Source of the DNA: Amoeboaphelidium protococcarum
Taxonomy: Eukaryota; Aphelidiomycota; Aphelidea
Reading direction: 5' to 3'
DNA length: 64,000 nt
NCBI GenBank assembly: GCA_023515745.1
Contig: JALECJ010000056.1
Coordinates: 558,001 to 622,000 of the forward strand
Positions 45,807-57,772 of the stretch are shown one piece after another. Made by a program: the position numbers and the translations under genes. The notes beneath the pieces were generated by a model. The model was not told the origin of the DNA. It was given only the letters and a program-made list of their open reading frames with translations, and did no database searches. How positions within the stretch are numbered: position 1 is the stretch's first letter; each line of letters opens with the position of its first letter.

Positions 45807-46691
45807 TCATGCACTAGTATTGTTATTCTTCTTGAGAATAGGATCGCTTTACTCGCTATTACGATCAGCATTGAGATAGACGGCGCGCGCGTGACCACCA
45901 GGACTTAGTGGCACGTCAGGCATCTTGACATACGCAGAGTTCTGCGATAGTTGCGAATCTTTCAACCAGGGATGTTCTTCCAGTTTACGCAAGAACCACG
46001 GGTAAAGGAATTGAGCCTCCAGTAGAGCAACACTGTACCCGACAGCGATACCACACGCATGCCCGATGAAGGATGATCCCGGGAACAGGATCTGGATGAA
46101 GAGCAACAACGCGACCGGGTAATACTTTGCCGGCAGCGAGAAGAGACCAAACAGTCGGCGATCTTGTTCTGGGTGAGTTTTCATCTCAATAAAGAGAAAC
46201 GAGAACAGTACGCCACTGATACCCACGACACATTCTCCCTGTAGCCAGTGATTATTCTAAGTAATAGCTCCCGATACCACGACCATCCATACAATGAACG
46301 TGTGTAATATTCCGGCCAAGGTGGACAGACTGAACACCAGATGCATGTACACCAATGTACCGTATCTTTTCTCAATCAGACTGCCAAGCATCACCAGGCT
46401 GATCATGTTCATTGCGAAATGTATAATATTAGCATGAGCATACGAAAATGTAAATAATCTCCACACAGAGCCATGCTTGCCAATATTGTAAGGAGAAAGA
46501 CACATCTTGAATGTTAAATCAACGTCAGTGTCAATCGCAGGTACTATTGTCTGCAAGATGAACAATGAGCTGCACACAATCAGCAGTAATCTGGTACCCA
46601 ACGGTACTTGAGCAATCTTGTAAGATTACTGAGTCACAATCTGAGGTCTTTCAGCGGAAGTTTCTTCTGTAGATCTTAAAATTATTGGCAT
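45807..46691 (-). CDS. Rhomboid-family intramembrane protease
   Basis: A 294-residue protein with six or more membrane segments, ATG 46691 to TGA 45807. The catalytic serine lies in VVGISGVLFSF near residue 155 (G-x-S-G) and the histidine in SFIGHACGIAVGY near residue 205; HFAMNMIS in the second segment supplies the usual His and Asn. It resembles secretory-pathway rhomboids of the Rbd2/RHBDD type. The cytosolic tail after FLRKLEEHPWL is hydrophilic and ends beyond an in-frame TAA. Substrates are unknown. Confidence 0.88.
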
Positions 46692-47045
46692 ACTAATTAT
46701 TCTATTTGAGGGGAGTTACTTTATAATTGTTTCAACTTCAGAGATTTGACAATCGTTGAGAATAATCTAATCTAATCAACAACATTTTGACTTGACTACC
46801 ATCAAAAGATAGCGCGAGAGCGTAACTTCATCGCGTAATCAGTTTCTTGGATACTGAACATGCAACTTAATTGATACAATATAGGCATTAAATTTTACGG
46901 TAAGCTGTCGGCATTTACCAGCAGTGAACTGGTCATTGAGCTATACTTTAAGATTTAAGATTCAAAAATTTAGATCTACACATCATATTCGCGCTGCTAC
47001 AAAGTTCTTTTCCTTTTTAGTGCGATGACAATCAATCACTGAGCA
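46692..47045. other. Divergent intergenic region
   Basis: It separates the rhomboid gene (minus) from HUB1 (plus) and holds their promoters. No gene is seen. Confidence 0.5.
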
Positions 47046-47267
47046 ATGATTGAGATTACTTGTAATGATAGATTGGGAAAGAAGGTACGCGTCAAATGTA
47101 ATGAGGATGACACAATAGGCGATTTGAAGAAGGTTGTGGCCGCAATGACGGGAACAAAGCCTGAGAAGATTGTATTTAAAAAATGGTATAATGTTTATAA
47201 GGATCACATCACTCTCCGCGATTATGAAATACACGATGGAATGAATCTAGAAATGTATTATCAATGA
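47046..47267 (+). CDS. HUB1: Ubiquitin-like splicing modifier HUB1/UBL5
   Basis: Exactly 73 residues, the family length, with [20 protein letters not shown] at the start, [16 protein letters not shown] in the middle and the double-Tyr end (LEMYYQ). Hub1 is a ubiquitin fold that binds Snu66 without covalent attachment and tunes 5' splice-site use. It is the only gene here in which no TAA/TAG Gln is needed. Its 3' end faces the SMP protein gene 48 bp away. Confidence 0.95.
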   Translation: MIEITCNDRLGKKVRVKCNEDDTIGDLKKVVAAMTGTKPEKIVFKKWYNVYKDHITLRDYEIHDGMNLEMYYQ

Positions 47268-47315
47268 ACAATAATTAGAGTACAATCCCAACTAGCAGTA
47301 CAGTATTTAAACCCG

Positions 47316-48911
47316 TCAAGATAAATTAGACTTGGAATTTCGCCGGAAATTATTTAATAATTCCGCAAGCCCAGAAGTGCTTCGCTGTCTAATAGTAGGA
47401 GACTGGGGATCATCGGGATTGCCAGTTGATAAATCAATGAGTGAACCTGTCATTACATTCCTGCGAACCAATTTTGCACCACTGCTACTGCTCTTCTTCA
47501 TAGACAAGGAACCAAGAATTCTCTATTTCCTGCTTAATTTGAATTCTCCTTCAGAGCTGGCGAGGGAACGCGTACAGTCACTTTCTTACCAGAGTGAGAC
47601 GGCGTCCTCTTTTATTTAAGTACTATTCAATAGCAATGTTTAATCAAATTAAGGCTGTTTATCATTCAATATCGCGGCATTTAATTCACTTGGAGCATCA
47701 GGTAGGAGTGCCATATCATCGTAATTGGGCTCAATGTAAAATTCCTGCAACAGTCCGGTGAAAGCCATGCGAAATAATTCAATCAACACTGACAGCTGAG
47801 GGACAGCCACCTGACTAATTGTAGGCAAAACTTATAGATTAAACGTAGGCCCAGGCTTAAGGAAAGAGTACCACAAACGCGTCGAAGGATATGGCTTGAT
47901 AATAAATCTACATCTTCCTTTCAGATTTGACAACTTCACTCTAACATTCAATGGAAGACTAAGAGTGAGAAAACCGTTCATGGAAAAGTAATTTGATGCA
48001 ACTTCGGCATTCAATTCTGATGTAAAGTGCAAATCGCCTTCCAAAATTATATGATCTGAGCTATCAACCACCTCTACGTTTTCCAGTTACGGCAGACCAT
48101 CAATATCAAACTTGACAATGTTGAGACTAGCCAGAAAAGAGCCAGCTTCTGCGCGTTTAATCTTTTACTTCATCATGGCCACTGTTCTATCAATGAATCC
48201 TTACCGAATGGACTCAATCTAAAATACGCGTCCAACTACTAATGAAAACCATGCAGAATCCACTTTATCTCCACTAAACCTACTCGGCTTATCAAAAGTA
48301 TTGTTATGGTAATGAGAGATAATTTCATCAAGCATATCCCGCCGCCTATTAATTTCAAGACAGAGGTACAAGTCCTCTTTCTGAGTGGCAGTCAATGACC
48401 AGAGATAAAGTGTCTCGCCATGCCCATTCTATTAAAGTGTGATCATAATAGGATATTATTTAAAGTAGTACTCATAATCTTTCAAATCCTCTGGTATGAG
48501 GTGCACTTGACTATCTCGGAGATCATAGAATTAAGACGCCTTTCTAGTTGATAAATTACTCGAATCAAACAAGGTCAACAGGCCATCTTGTATCACACAA
48601 TAAAATACGCTCTCATCATTAGATTATTGTATAGTACCATCCAACAGCATTCTACTCATACTCCAATTCAATGGCTAGTCACCAGATTAGAATTAAGACG
48701 TAATCTTTAACCATCCATCAAATTTAACAAAATGATCACATAACGGTGCCTTGTGATATGCCCTTCTATTCTTGATTATAACAGGCGGATCTCTAATATT
48801 CTATAAATTTCTGAAATACTTTTCCAACTATTATAATACTAAAGCTATAGTACAAAGGCATCCACTGAAGAATCCAGCCAATATAGCAAGACTGATCAAC
48901 AGAATCATCAT
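47316..48911 (-). CDS. SMP-domain lipid-transfer protein with PH-like domain (TEX2/Nvj2-like)
   Basis: A 531-residue protein, ATG 48911 to TGA 47316. It starts with a signal anchor (MILLISLAILAGFFSGCLCT). Residues 45-180 resemble the PH-like region of TEX2/Nvj2 (FVKFDGWLKIT, QDGLLTLFDSSNL, YLWSLTATQKEDLYLCLEIN). Residues 200-400 form the SMP domain, with DSAWFSLVVGRVF, LPLNVRVKLSNLKGRCRFII and PSTRLWYSFLKPGPTFNL. SMP modules carry lipids between membranes at ER contact sites; Nvj2 moves ceramide. The C-terminal tail, rich in Ser and basic residues, ends beyond several TAA/TAG codons. I am confident of the SMP domain; orthology is inferred from layout. Confidence 0.85.
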
Positions 48912-48990
48912 AATAATATAAAAGTAACGAGTGACTGGCTGAAGAGAAAATTTCAAACGATCAGAACGCGATGTTTCACAACATGGAACG

Positions 48991-49867
48991 TCAATCTTCT
49001 TTATTTTATATGATATTAGTGATTTATCTATCCCTATTTAAAGTTATGACAATATTGGCCTGCTGATATAATGGCTGTAAGTAGATGTGATAGCATATCA
49101 TGAATCGATCAACAAATTCTTTGATCTGGCTGCTCGACATTCCTTTGCCGGTTTTGAAGATGAGATCTTGCTCTTACTCAAGTCGCCATTGATAAACATT
49201 CTATAGCGTGTCAGCCCTCAGCGCAATCAACATATCCAGCATTGAAAATACCCCCTCATATCGCCTGAGCTCTTGATTGACTTATTTTGCATTTTAAACA
49301 GTGGTCTCGCTGTAGCCTAGCTTGGTCAAAATATCACCTACAAAATCATCAGCTTATGCCATAAAGCCAACCATCCATCCTTCTAAAATCACCACGTCTG
49401 CTGGTAATGATATTGTTTAAGACTGTCCACGGTCACCTTGACCACTGTGCGCCTCTTTTCGGTAAGTGGGTACCTGGACTTCTCCTTCATTGATCGTCAG
49501 TATGCGATGCAGAACATTTTACATCAGTTCCAAGTCATGCGTTCCTGGTAGGCCGCGTTACTCCCACAGCGGATTTTTAGATTCTCTTGACAACTATTGC
49601 AGTTTATCATGCGTATTATAGAAGTCATCAATTGATAAAACCATAGTTTTAAAGCCTTAGTCACACAAACTTTCGCGTAACTTGGCCGTAGTAAAGCTCT
49701 ACCATTATAACACTAACGGTGATTGTATTACATGCAACGAAATAGTAAAAGTGCAAGAATACCTTTCCTATACCTTGAACTCCCTGTATGCCGACCAGGA
49801 GAGGCCGTTTGTTAGGCTTCTTCATCAATTCGATCACGGCATCGCTCAGCACTTGCAACAACTACAT
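48991..49867 (-). CDS. D-glycerate 3-kinase (GLYK/Tda10-like)
   Basis: A P-loop kinase that phosphorylates D-glycerate to 3-phosphoglycerate, last step of photorespiration in plants and of unclear role in fungi (Tda10). Exons 49763-49867 and 48991-49698 flank a 64-nt intron that begins GTATT and ends GGTAG. It splits the Walker A motif GIQGVQGIGK-SFTT. Other motifs are SIDDFYNTHDKL, NPLWEQRGLPGTHDLELM and DVVILEGWMVGF. Total 270 residues, like yeast Tda10 (290). The start is ATG 49867, though the frame is open upstream. The intron is the only one placed here that lacks TGTAG. Confidence 0.85.
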
Positions 49868-50006
49868 GGCCGTGTCACGTCCTAATACAGGAGAATTTAG
49901 CAATTGTATAGGAGAAAACAGATAATACTTCACATGAGAATTATCATAACTACAAAAGATAGAAAAAGTACCAAAATACAAAAACACAGGATAAATTTCT
50001 TAAAAT

Positions 50007-51059
50007 TCAAATCTTCAACTTTATATTCTCAATCTCCTTTTGCACCTGACTACCAGCTTTTATCATATCTTTTCTGTTACCAGTGAGTAAATCATACAAT
50101 TCCTTTTCGCTCTGCACATGGTAGAATAAGGTACTTGATATTCTCCATAGAAAACGATTATCGCGTTGAGCCTTGGAGATTGCGTCCACAGTTTCAGGCA
50201 TAACAGTCACCTGATGATAGCCGGCCGTGACTACTCCTCCAGTCAAAAGTTCGAGTTGCTTACCAGCTTGTACCAAAAGACAACCATCAGGAACTTTGAC
50301 TTTAATCTTTTTGCCCTGTTTATTCCAAATTTCTAAGCCAGGAAATCTGCTCTTTCCATGGATAGTTAAGAAGTTTAAATCATAGTGAAAGCCGGCCAAT
50401 ACATCACCCAGAGTATTGTATTTCTGCAAATCACTGCCAGTAGGAGCCAGTAAATGTGGGCCTTGTTCGGTCAAAGAGGTGAATGCATCTCGCTTCAATC
50501 CAAATCCAATTGCCGCCATTTCTGACACGTCATGAACGGCATTAAGCATCAACTGACCCCATTAGTTCAGAGTAGAGGACCACTGAGGGAACGCCTAAGG
50601 AATAACAGACTCGGCATTCAGCTCAGGGAATTCAGTATCAGCAGGACGTTCTCCAATACGCCAAAAGAATCTCCACTTGGCATCAGGACCTGTGGCGGGT
50701 ACTGGTTTATCCTCATCAAGCAACTGCTAGACATGCTATAAACACTTTTCATCAGCGCCACATTTAGGAACCTCAACACCTTCTGGTGTGATTCCTACCT
50801 GGTAATGCAAATGAGGACGAGCATCTTTAATCTTTTCATCATACGGCTACTCAAAATACTACTCCATTAAGGTGAGAAACTAATTATTATGATCTTCCGT
50901 GACTCTAGGATCCTTGACAATGAGAGCACCAAATTCTGACAGCGCCAATGAGACTTGCTGACACAGATCTTTCACGACTTTTTCATCAGAGAGGCCACCA
51001 TCTCTCAAGGCTAAGTACTATCCGAGATCAATTATTGGCACCTGGATGTCTTGAGTCAT
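50007..51059 (-). CDS. 2-oxoglutarate/Fe(II)-dependent oxygenase, isopenicillin N synthase-like
   Basis: A 350-residue protein, ATG 51059 to TGA 50007. The N-terminal DIOX_N part has VPIIDLGQYLALRDGG and LSEFGALIVKDPRV. The C-terminal double-stranded beta-helix has the iron ligands in GFHYDLNFLTIHG (H-x-D) and VTAGYHQV (second His). The usual R-x-S that binds 2-oxoglutarate is not evident; TVMPETVDAISKAQ follows instead, so cosubstrate binding may differ. Fungal relatives of this type are widespread and of unknown substrate. Confidence 0.75.
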
Positions 51060-51856
51060 TTTATATTTGCCGTACAAAATAGCTTGTGGGAAACTCAATT
51101 AGTATTGATAGAACTAGAGTGAAAAATGGCGTAATTTTAAAGGAACTGAGCCACTCTGAAACAAAAGAAGGACGCGCGATCAAAACGCGTCACGTCTTTT
51201 TTCATTGGAAGTTTCATGTGAGACTGTCTTTGTGTTTCATCATTGTTTAGAGTTATTATCAAAAGAACGTGCATTGACAATACACACTTGACAAATAAAA
51301 AGATGACAAGTTTTGCTTTTGTGAACATCCTATGAAAACAACATCATCAGATAAAGACACTTCAACAGAGACCAATGATTACAGATATCAACTAATATAC
51401 CGTAATGATTTAAACAAAAGCAACGTAATTAAACATGAAGATGCCAACGTACCCAAAAGGTTCAAGATTTGGCCAGTCTAAGTCAGTCGCACAACCAAGG
51501 ACAATGATGAGTGGCTTCCACATAAGAGCAGCAATCTTAATTCGAACATGCACACGCGCACACAAAATTCAGGGGCACGCATTATAAAGTGCGCCAACCT
51601 TAGCGCGCGATCGAAAACTCTTTTTTTTCTATTTTCTAATCGCTGCAAATTTTTACATTTTCTGCAACCAACCGTCACCGATACCTAAATAGCGGCGATT
51701 GCTAGATCGTCATCATACCAATTTGGAAGTAGCAGACTAACCTATACCTAATCCGAGAGGTAAGTCGCTCCCTTTGTTTCAGATCATTAATATCACAGTG
51801 TTATCATTAATATCAATTATCAATATGTAGTCATTATCTATATCCTTTATAATAAT
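51060..51856. other. Divergent intergenic region
   Basis: About 800 bp between the oxygenase (minus) and the telobox Myb gene (plus). TATAAA near 51581-51586 and a CACACGCGCACAC run near 51550 occur. A TGA-free plus frame of 141 codons starts at 51435 but has no protein-like features. Confidence 0.5.
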
Positions 51857-53206
51857 ATGACGTTTGATTAACAAGAATTACAGTAATTGTAATAGGATCC
51901 TCATCCAGATGGTGTGGTGAATGCTGATGATCCTCCTGCCGTGTCTGAACCATAAGAGTAGTAAGAGTAGTAAGAGTAGTAATAGGACTAATCGGAGTAA
52001 TAAGAGTAGACACAGGAGATGACTATGGAATAGCAATAGTAATAGGGGTAATAGTAGTAGGAAGATGAACAACAGTAGTAGCAGTAGCAATAGATACAAG
52101 CTCAGTAGTAGTAAGACGAATTCCAACAATAGCAGTAACAGCTTCTATTCTCTGGTGTTGATCAATTTGACTTCTCCAGTGTGGAAGCATCTCTTGCCAA
52201 TCTGACTCCAGAGCAGTAGCTAGTCTTGCAGTAGATTCAGACGCTGTAAACTATGGGCATGATGGCCTCACAATTCCCGCGTCCCACTGTGAAGAGACGT
52301 AAGCCTGTCAAATGGGAGTCGTGGGAGGAGAAGAATTTGATAGATGGTGTCCGCCGCTTTGGTCGTGGTAATTGGGCTCAGATTCGGGCTGCATTTGACT
52401 TTTAGGCTTGTAGAACCAATGTTGACTTGCATGATAAGTGGCGCGTGCTTACTGGTGAAAGAAAACGGTCTAAACCATCACGGTAGGATGTCACTGGTAT
52501 TCTGGCTGCTGAGAATGCTGCAAAACTGCTGAATGAAGCGATTAATAATCATAATCAGCAACAGCAACAGTAACAATAATAACAATAACAAGCAGAACAA
52601 AGTAGCAATATGCAGAGCGACTCTGCCACGTCATCTGAAAATTCACCCGTCTCTGTTACTCAAGATGCTCAGTAGAATCAAGGTTAAGATTAAGAGAATA
52701 TTGCCAATGATCAGAGTGGGAACAATGAAGGTGCAGCAACCCCGAGTGATAACCAATCTCCTCCTGTCCACGACGACAACTAGCATTTATTCGCTTTTGC
52801 CAATCTGCTCGGCTATTAGATGCCAGAAGGCTAGTAGTTCACCCCTGAAATGTTGATGTAGGCAATGTCTGAGCAATTGGGAAACATTGCTGGTGATAAT
52901 GCTGAACAGCAACTTGCCTAGGTTGTCGCGGCAGCTCATATGGCCATGCAAGAGGCATCATCCATCGTGAATAGTTAATCTGCAATGGAAGCAGCGAGAC
53001 CTCCACCAAAGAAACGCGTAAAAAAGCAGCAGAGACCGAATGAAGACGATATCGCGCGCGAACTCATCAAGCTCTCTGGCAAGCACTCCGTCTAATCTCC
53101 TCAACTGCCAGTCGCTCACCTACCTCCTCTACTAGAAACTTCTATGTCACTTCCATAATAAGAATAATAATTGTCATCATCATCAGCAGCAGTGTCGTAG
53201 AACTGA
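51857..53206 (+). CDS. Telobox Myb/SANT protein with poly-Gln tracts (TRF-like)
   Basis: A 449-residue protein, ATG 51857 to TGA 53204. Residues 1-105 are mostly Gln, written largely with TAG and TAA. The Myb domain at about 150-200 runs KWESWEEKNLIDGVRRFGRG, NWAQIRAAFD, and ends in the telobox-like NVDLHDKWRVL, where telomere-binding TRF/Taz/TRB proteins have VDLKDKWR. This implies binding to double-stranded telomere repeats. No TRFH dimerisation domain is seen. A Lys-rich stretch (PPPKKRVKKQQR) near residue 380 looks like a nuclear signal. A general Myb transcription factor is the alternative. Confidence 0.8.
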
Positions 53207-53388
53207 ATGTGAGATCTACTGACTGAATTCTAAATCGTAATAGCAATGAATATATAAAGTTTCCTTCTTTTTAAAGTTCTTCGTAAAGCTCGCGCTTTTT
53301 TCCTCTCTCGTTGAAACTCTTCCTTTATAGAACAGCTAATACATTTTAATAGTGCCAAAGAATATAAATATATTTATCAATATAAATC

Positions 53389-54720
53389 ATGCTTAAGCTT
53401 AAGGCTTTGGGAAGTAGTGCAGTGAATGTGGGATAGAAGCGCTTTTTGAATGTCCAAGAACACACTTCAAAGTCCCTGCTGGACAAGTTTGGCTGCCAGA
53501 ACCAACGCTTCAGAATTGTCAAGACTGCAGAGGAGGCACGCGAGGCATTCAACGCCATCACTCGAGAGTGTAAGACTAACCAGGTGGTGGTGAAAGCCCA
53601 GATTCTGGCTGGTGGTAGAGGTAAAGGTAGATTCGTGGGTGCTGAGAAGGACGGACAGGTTGGTAGTAAGAAGGCATCGGATGTTGGTGGTGTCATGCTC
53701 ACCAAGTCTGCGGATGAATGTGCCCAGCTGGTCAAGTACATGGTGGGAAGAAGTTTAAGGACCAAGTAGACTGGCGCAGAGGGTGTTCCTGTGCGTAGAG
53801 TCATGATCGCTGAGGCTATGAACATTGTGAAGGAGACGTACTTTGCCATCCTGATGGATCGCTCCTCTCCGACTGGTATTGTGCTTATGGGTAGTCCTAA
53901 GGGTGGTATGGACATCGAGAAGGTTGCCGAGGAGACTCCGGAGCTGATCTTCAAGGTGAATGTGAACAGCCTGAATGAAGGACCTACTGAGGAGCAATGT
54001 CTTGGATTGGCGAAGAACTTGTAATTCAAGGGTGAGTAAGCGCAATAGGCTGCCAGTGAGATGCGAAAGTTGTATGAGATGTTTGTCAAGTTGGATGCCA
54101 CTCAGATTGAAATTAATCCGCTGGGACAGACGGATAAGGGACAAGTGATGGCTTTTGATGCCAAACTGAATTTCGATGATAATGCCGAGTTTAGACACTT
54201 GGCTCTGCATAAGGAGGCTCGTGATGAGTCTATCGATGAAGAAGATCCGCGTGAACGTCTTGCCAGGGAAGCTAATCTGAATTACATTTCATTGAAGGGT
54301 GGTAACATTGGCTGTCTGGTGAATGGTGCCGGTCTGGCTATGGCAACCATGGACATTATCAATCTGTATGGTAAGAGCAAGAATATTGGACCCGCCAACT
54401 TTCTGGATGTTGGTGGAAGTGCAACTACTGAGCAGGTGAGATCCGCATTTAAATTGATCATGAGCGATGAGAATGTCAAAGCTATCTTGGTTAATATTTT
54501 CGGTGGTATCATGAAGTGTGATGTTATCGCGTCTGGTATTGTGGAGGCCATGAAGGATCTGAAGAAGAGCAACATGAGAACCATTCCCCTAGTTGTGCGT
54601 CTGAGTGGCACCAACGTTTAGGAAGGTAAGCGTATTCTTGCTGAGAGCAAGTTGGATATCACCTCTGCTGATGATCTAGATCAGGCTGCTCAGAAAGCTG
54701 TCAAGGCTGTACATGCTTGA
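53389..54720 (+). CDS. LSC2: Succinyl-CoA ligase beta subunit
   Basis: A 443-residue TCA-cycle enzyme, ATG 53389 to TGA 54718, no intron. It makes GTP or ATP from succinyl-CoA in the mitochondrial matrix. The N-terminus ([20 protein letters not shown]) is a presequence. The ATP-grasp part has [17 protein letters not shown] and [10 protein letters not shown]. The C-terminal ligase part has [39 protein letters not shown] and [22 protein letters not shown] Gln occur in SLRTKQTGAEG, in FKGEQAQQAA and in TNVQEGK, positions where Gln is normal, which supports the code. Confidence 0.95.
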
Positions 54721-54836
54721 TTACAGTTCTCTAAAAGCCAGCTGTGGTGAATACTTCTGATATCTATAATGGAATAAATTCTTTACACTTCAAAAACTAT
54801 TACATTATTGCAGTATTATTGTATAAAACACGAAAG

Positions 54837-55631
54837 TCAATCATTTTTCAAGTGTCGATCAAGTCCAAAAGTGTATCCAACACGGGCTAAACATCCCCAC
54901 AGTTGTACCACTCCAACTATAATCAGATTGACAATTATCAAAATGAACGCATTATTCATCAAGTTGAGAACCTATATTGCTTGCGTGACTAGTAGAGTTA
55001 CAGATTCGCCGACTTGATTAGAGGTCTGATAAGATAATTGCATCGAAAGTAATCTCAGATCATTCTAGTTTTAATAATAAATGAAGAGTACCAGACAGCC
55101 GAGGATCACTCGCAACACTATACTTAGAAAGAATATGGATTGCATAAATAGACTCGGGCGTTACCAACTAAAGGATAGCAATTAAGACTATGATTGTTAT
55201 TTCTAATACTTGTCATTGCTTGAAGGTATTTCCACCACACCCTTATCTTATTAGTCAACAGATTCTTTATTGCCTTTCTGTTTCAAGTTGGCGAGTTTCC
55301 GCTTCTGATCAGCTGCGATCTTTTACTATTTCCGGTGCATCTACCACTTGAAATACAGCCAGCGACCTATCAATAGCCAGCAATACCTCAGCCATAATAT
55401 AAAAGTAAAAACAAACCAGATGGCGAGAAGTAGCGGCGACACTGACTGCATCATGTACGCATCACTGTTCATTAGGCCTGACTACTGCGGTACCGGGTCA
55501 ACACCATTAGCGGAGTATAGCATGAACTATTAAAATACTTTACTATCTGTAATCAGCCGCTGATCATTAATAATCGCACACAGAATACACCATTCCACAG
55601 TCAACACCACCAATAACCAGATATGAAGCAT
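54837..55631 (-). CDS. Four-span membrane protein, unrecognised
   Basis: A 264-residue protein from ATG 55631 to TGA 54837 with many TAA/TAG codons. Hydrophobic spans lie at about residues 3-22 (IWLLVVLTVEWCILCAI), 72-95 (PLLLAIWFVFTFILWLRYCW), 175-195 (IFFLSIVLRVILGCLVLFIY) and 230-250 (AFILIIVNLIIVGVVQLWG). Between spans two and three is a basic hydrophilic loop (KIAADQKRKLANLKQKGNK). I recognise no family. The start is the first in-frame ATG; the frame is open further upstream without another ATG. Confidence 0.65.
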
Positions 55632-55817
55632 CGCTATTCTCCGTATTATAGAATTCAAAAAACCTGGAGAAATTGTGTGGCGAAAAAGGATCAGCGAGCA
55701 ATTAACTTCCACTACAGCGAGTCAATCGAGTACGACACGAAGAGAGAAAAACTGGAAAAGTATAGACATTGATCTTGTGTTATTCAATTTCAACAAAATA
55801 GAGAGTAGAATAAATAG

Positions 55818-57224
55818 ATGCCAAAACACGTTAAGGATCCGCTGAAATAGCCACTTAGTGCTGGCGAATTGAAAGATCCTGCTGTGCGAAAGTATATGCG
55901 CTCTGCAGGGCGCGTTGATAAGAAGGCGATTAAAGATGTTAAATTGAAAGCCATGGTTCAGAAATAAGAGCGTATCAGCAAAGCTGCAGCTGTTAATTTG
56001 AAATAGGCAGAGATTCTGTAAACTTCTACTGGCGGTTTTTTGGAGGTGTCTAATCCGGAGAGTGGTCTTGATCACACGTTCAAGTACAAGTAGAAGGATA
56101 TAAAATAGAATGTGGATTATCGCGCGTAATAGCTGGCTTGGGATCTTGATCTGCGCAGCGTCGGTTGGGGAGCATATGATGGCGGCCTCAGTCTTAGCGG
56201 TAATGGTAGGCACGTACTGTTTGCCTCTCGAAAGGGTCATATCTCGACTTTTGATCAGATTTCTAAGGATCTGCACACGGAATTCTATGTCAAGAGCAGT
56301 AATAGTGCCACCGCTACAATGATAAGTGGAAATACTGAACTTGTACGCGATGCTTGCTGGCTTCATAATGAGATGTATTTCGCTTTGGCATAGCGCGATC
56401 ACGTATACATTTATGATCATACTGGGATGGAGTTGCACTGTCTCCGAAATCAGGTAGAGGTTGTGAATATGGATTTTCTTCGCTATCACTTTCTACTTGT
56501 TACCGCGGGTAATAATGGCGTGCTGCGCTATCATGACACATCTATCGGCCATCCGGTGACTGAAATCAAGACTAAGCAAGGGAGGAGTACGTGCATGGCA
56601 CACAATCCGTAGAATGCGATCACTCATCTTGGTCATTCGAATGGTACCGTGACATTATGGTCGCCTAACATGGGATAATAGCTTGTCAAAATGCTCGTTC
56701 ATCGAGGCCCTGTCAATGATATTGCAATTGATCCTAGTGGCCAGTACATGGCAACTTGTGGTATGGATGGACAGTTGAAGGTGCATGATTTACGAATGTT
56801 TCGTCAACTAAATCAACTATATACACCATCACCGGGTAAGAGTTTGGATATATCTTAGAAGGGAATGTTGGCAGTATCGCATGGTCCTCGTGTGAGTATA
56901 TTCAACTCTATCAATCAACTGGCTCATAGTGGCAATCCAGAGAGTGGAAGGCCTCTGCACAAGCAAATGCCATATCTCACTCATTTGCATGAAGGCACGT
57001 AGATATCCAAAGTGAAATTTACGCCATTTCAAGATAGCTTGGTGTATGCGCACACTAAAGGCATTTCATCAATCTTAGTACCTGGCTCGTGTAATCCCAA
57101 CTTTGACGCACTTGAGAATAATCCTTATCAGACTACGCGTCAGAGGCAAGAAGCTGAAGTTAAAATGCTACTTGAAAAGATTCCTTCAGACATGATAACG
57201 TTAGACTTGAGTCATTTGGAATGA
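55818..57224 (+). CDS. UTP7: SSU processome WD40 protein Utp7/WDR46 (main part)
   Basis: A 468-residue protein, ATG 55818 to TGA 57222. It starts with [20 protein letters not shown] and LTFKYKQKDIKQNVDYRAQQ-like wording (Utp7 N-terminus). A seven-bladed WD40 propeller follows: [55 protein letters not shown], and [20 protein letters not shown]. It ends with [20 protein letters not shown] and [20 protein letters not shown], typical of Utp7. The protein works in the nucleolus in 18S rRNA processing. The usual C-terminal BING4CT segment is missing here but is encoded by the next ORF at 57386. Confidence 0.9.
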
Positions 57225-57385
57225 AATATAGATCAGTGAAAGGATTATACTTATCATGCTCTTTAACATTTTCTCCTTTGTTTTGGATATCCCTTTTGAT
57301 TTTCGCTGAAAACGCGTAAAATCTCATAAACTGCATCTTCTGTCCCAAAGCACCACTATTACAAACAAAAGTAGATAGTAGAGAA

Positions 57386-57694
57386 ATGTTTTACAGTGGG
57401 AGTATTGGATTTGTTAGTAAAGATCATACTGAGGCCATTCGGGAGAAGAACTAGATTGAACGTGGAGCCAATGGATTAAAAGAGCGAAAGGCCAAGAATC
57501 GAGCTAAAGGTAGAAATTCTGCTATAAAGCGTTATCTGAGACGGAAATAGAATGTCGTTGAAGAGAAGAAGGAATAGATAATGAAGTAGTTGAGTTAAAC
57601 TCGATAGTAATAAAAGTCTACTGATGGAGTTATCGCGTCCAAAGATCATGTAAGACAGAATCCACTTGATCGATTTAAAAGAAAGACATAATGA
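57386..57694 (+). CDS. Detached BING4CT C-terminus of Utp7/WDR46
   Basis: A 102-codon ORF, ATG 57386 to TGA 57692. IGFVSKDHTEAIREKNQIER and AKNRAKGRNSAIKRYLRRKQ, then NVVEEKKEQ, match the C-terminal BING4CT domain of Utp7. That domain normally follows the ITLDPS segment where the upstream ORF stops. The two ORFs are on the same strand 161 bp apart, and together have the family length (about 570). No intron with the GT...TGTAG consensus of this genome joins them in frame. It may be a true gene fission, a non-canonical intron (GTTAG...ACAG would keep frame but removes LDLS), or a sequence error. Confidence 0.6.
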
Positions 57695-57772
57695 AGCATG
57701 TATTGCTTGAAATTATATTATTAATATTTGCCGTCATTTATTTATTTTTATTACTACCCCTCGCAGGATACT

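Noticed and set aside
51435..51860. Plus-strand TGA-free frame of 141 codons upstream of the telobox gene
   Set aside because: Composition is not protein-like, it runs into the neighbouring start region, and its length is within chance expectation under a one-stop code.
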